DNA of 5,780 bases from Mollicutes bacterium. Its GTDB lineage: Bacteria > Bacillota_I > Bacilli_A > RF39 > UBA660. The notes below the pieces were generated by a model, which was not told the DNA's origin, made no database searches, and was given only the letters and a program-made list of their open reading frames with translations. The position numbers and the translations under genes are program-made. The stretch covers positions 1-5,780 of the forward strand of contig DUUS01000133.1 in the NCBI GenBank assembly GCA_012841465.1, in the 5' to 3' direction. This document shows positions 5,765-5,780 of this stretch, piece after piece. The first letter of the stretch is position 1, and every line of letters begins with the position of its first letter.

Positions 5765-5780
5765 GTGGAAAATAAAAAAA
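5765..5780 (+). CDS. Start of a gene running off the right edge (partial, unidentified)
   Basis: GAGG (5754-5757) within AAAGAGGTG is seven bases before GTG at 5765-5767, which opens M-E-N-K-K in the few codons visible. An overlapping GTG at 5763 in another frame (M-W-K-I-K) is the alternative, with a five-base spacing. An upstream extended -10 promoter supports a gene starting here. Too little is present to say what it encodes. Confidence 0.45.

Noticed and set aside
1..5780. CRISPR array, insertion sequence, tRNA or rRNA gene
   Set aside because: No regularly spaced repeats, transposase-like frames with terminal inverted repeats, or tRNA cloverleaf/rRNA signatures were seen on either strand.

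Overview
The window is strongly AT-rich. It uses the standard genetic code: all tryptophans in the long reading frames are TGG, and TGA is not needed as a sense codon. It has good Shine-Dalgarno sites, a T-box leader and a peptidoglycan gene (murB). Together these point to a walled low-GC Gram-positive bacterium (Bacillota or a close relative, perhaps an uncultured gut lineage). The species cannot be named from the sequence.

Layout. Bases 1-129 hold the 3' end of a + strand gene. It encodes the C-terminus of a domain that looks like a C-type-lectin or formylglycine-enzyme fold (RGG near the start, FRPVL at the end). Its stop codon directly abuts the stop of a convergent - strand gene (130-486), which encodes a small DUF454/YbaN-type membrane protein. 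Bases 487-777 form a divergent control region. It holds a near-consensus promoter and a T-box leader whose specifier reads as valine (GTT). From 778 a tight + strand operon runs as valS (type-2, archaeal-like valyl-tRNA synthetase without the C-terminal coiled coil), murB (TTG start), proS (type-3, archaeal/eukaryotic-like prolyl-tRNA synthetase) and a 34-residue single-span membrane peptide. A 13-bp hairpin with a T-tract closes the operon at 5631-5667. A second promoter region with a palindrome follows, and then the first codons of another gene at the right edge.

How it works together. Uncharged tRNA-Val should bind the T-box and allow read-through into valS. Because murB and proS follow closely with no visible internal terminator, the same valine signal should also reach a peptidoglycan-precursor enzyme, prolyl-tRNA synthesis and the micropeptide.

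The most notable points are four. The T-box antiterminator appears nested inside a longer terminator hairpin that competes with Stem III, instead of using a separate downstream terminator. The operon pairs two archaeal-like synthetases with a cell-wall gene. It ends with an unannotated micropeptide. A truncated lectin-like domain at the left edge has codons that could suggest a diversified protein. No mobile element, CRISPR array, rRNA or tRNA gene was seen.
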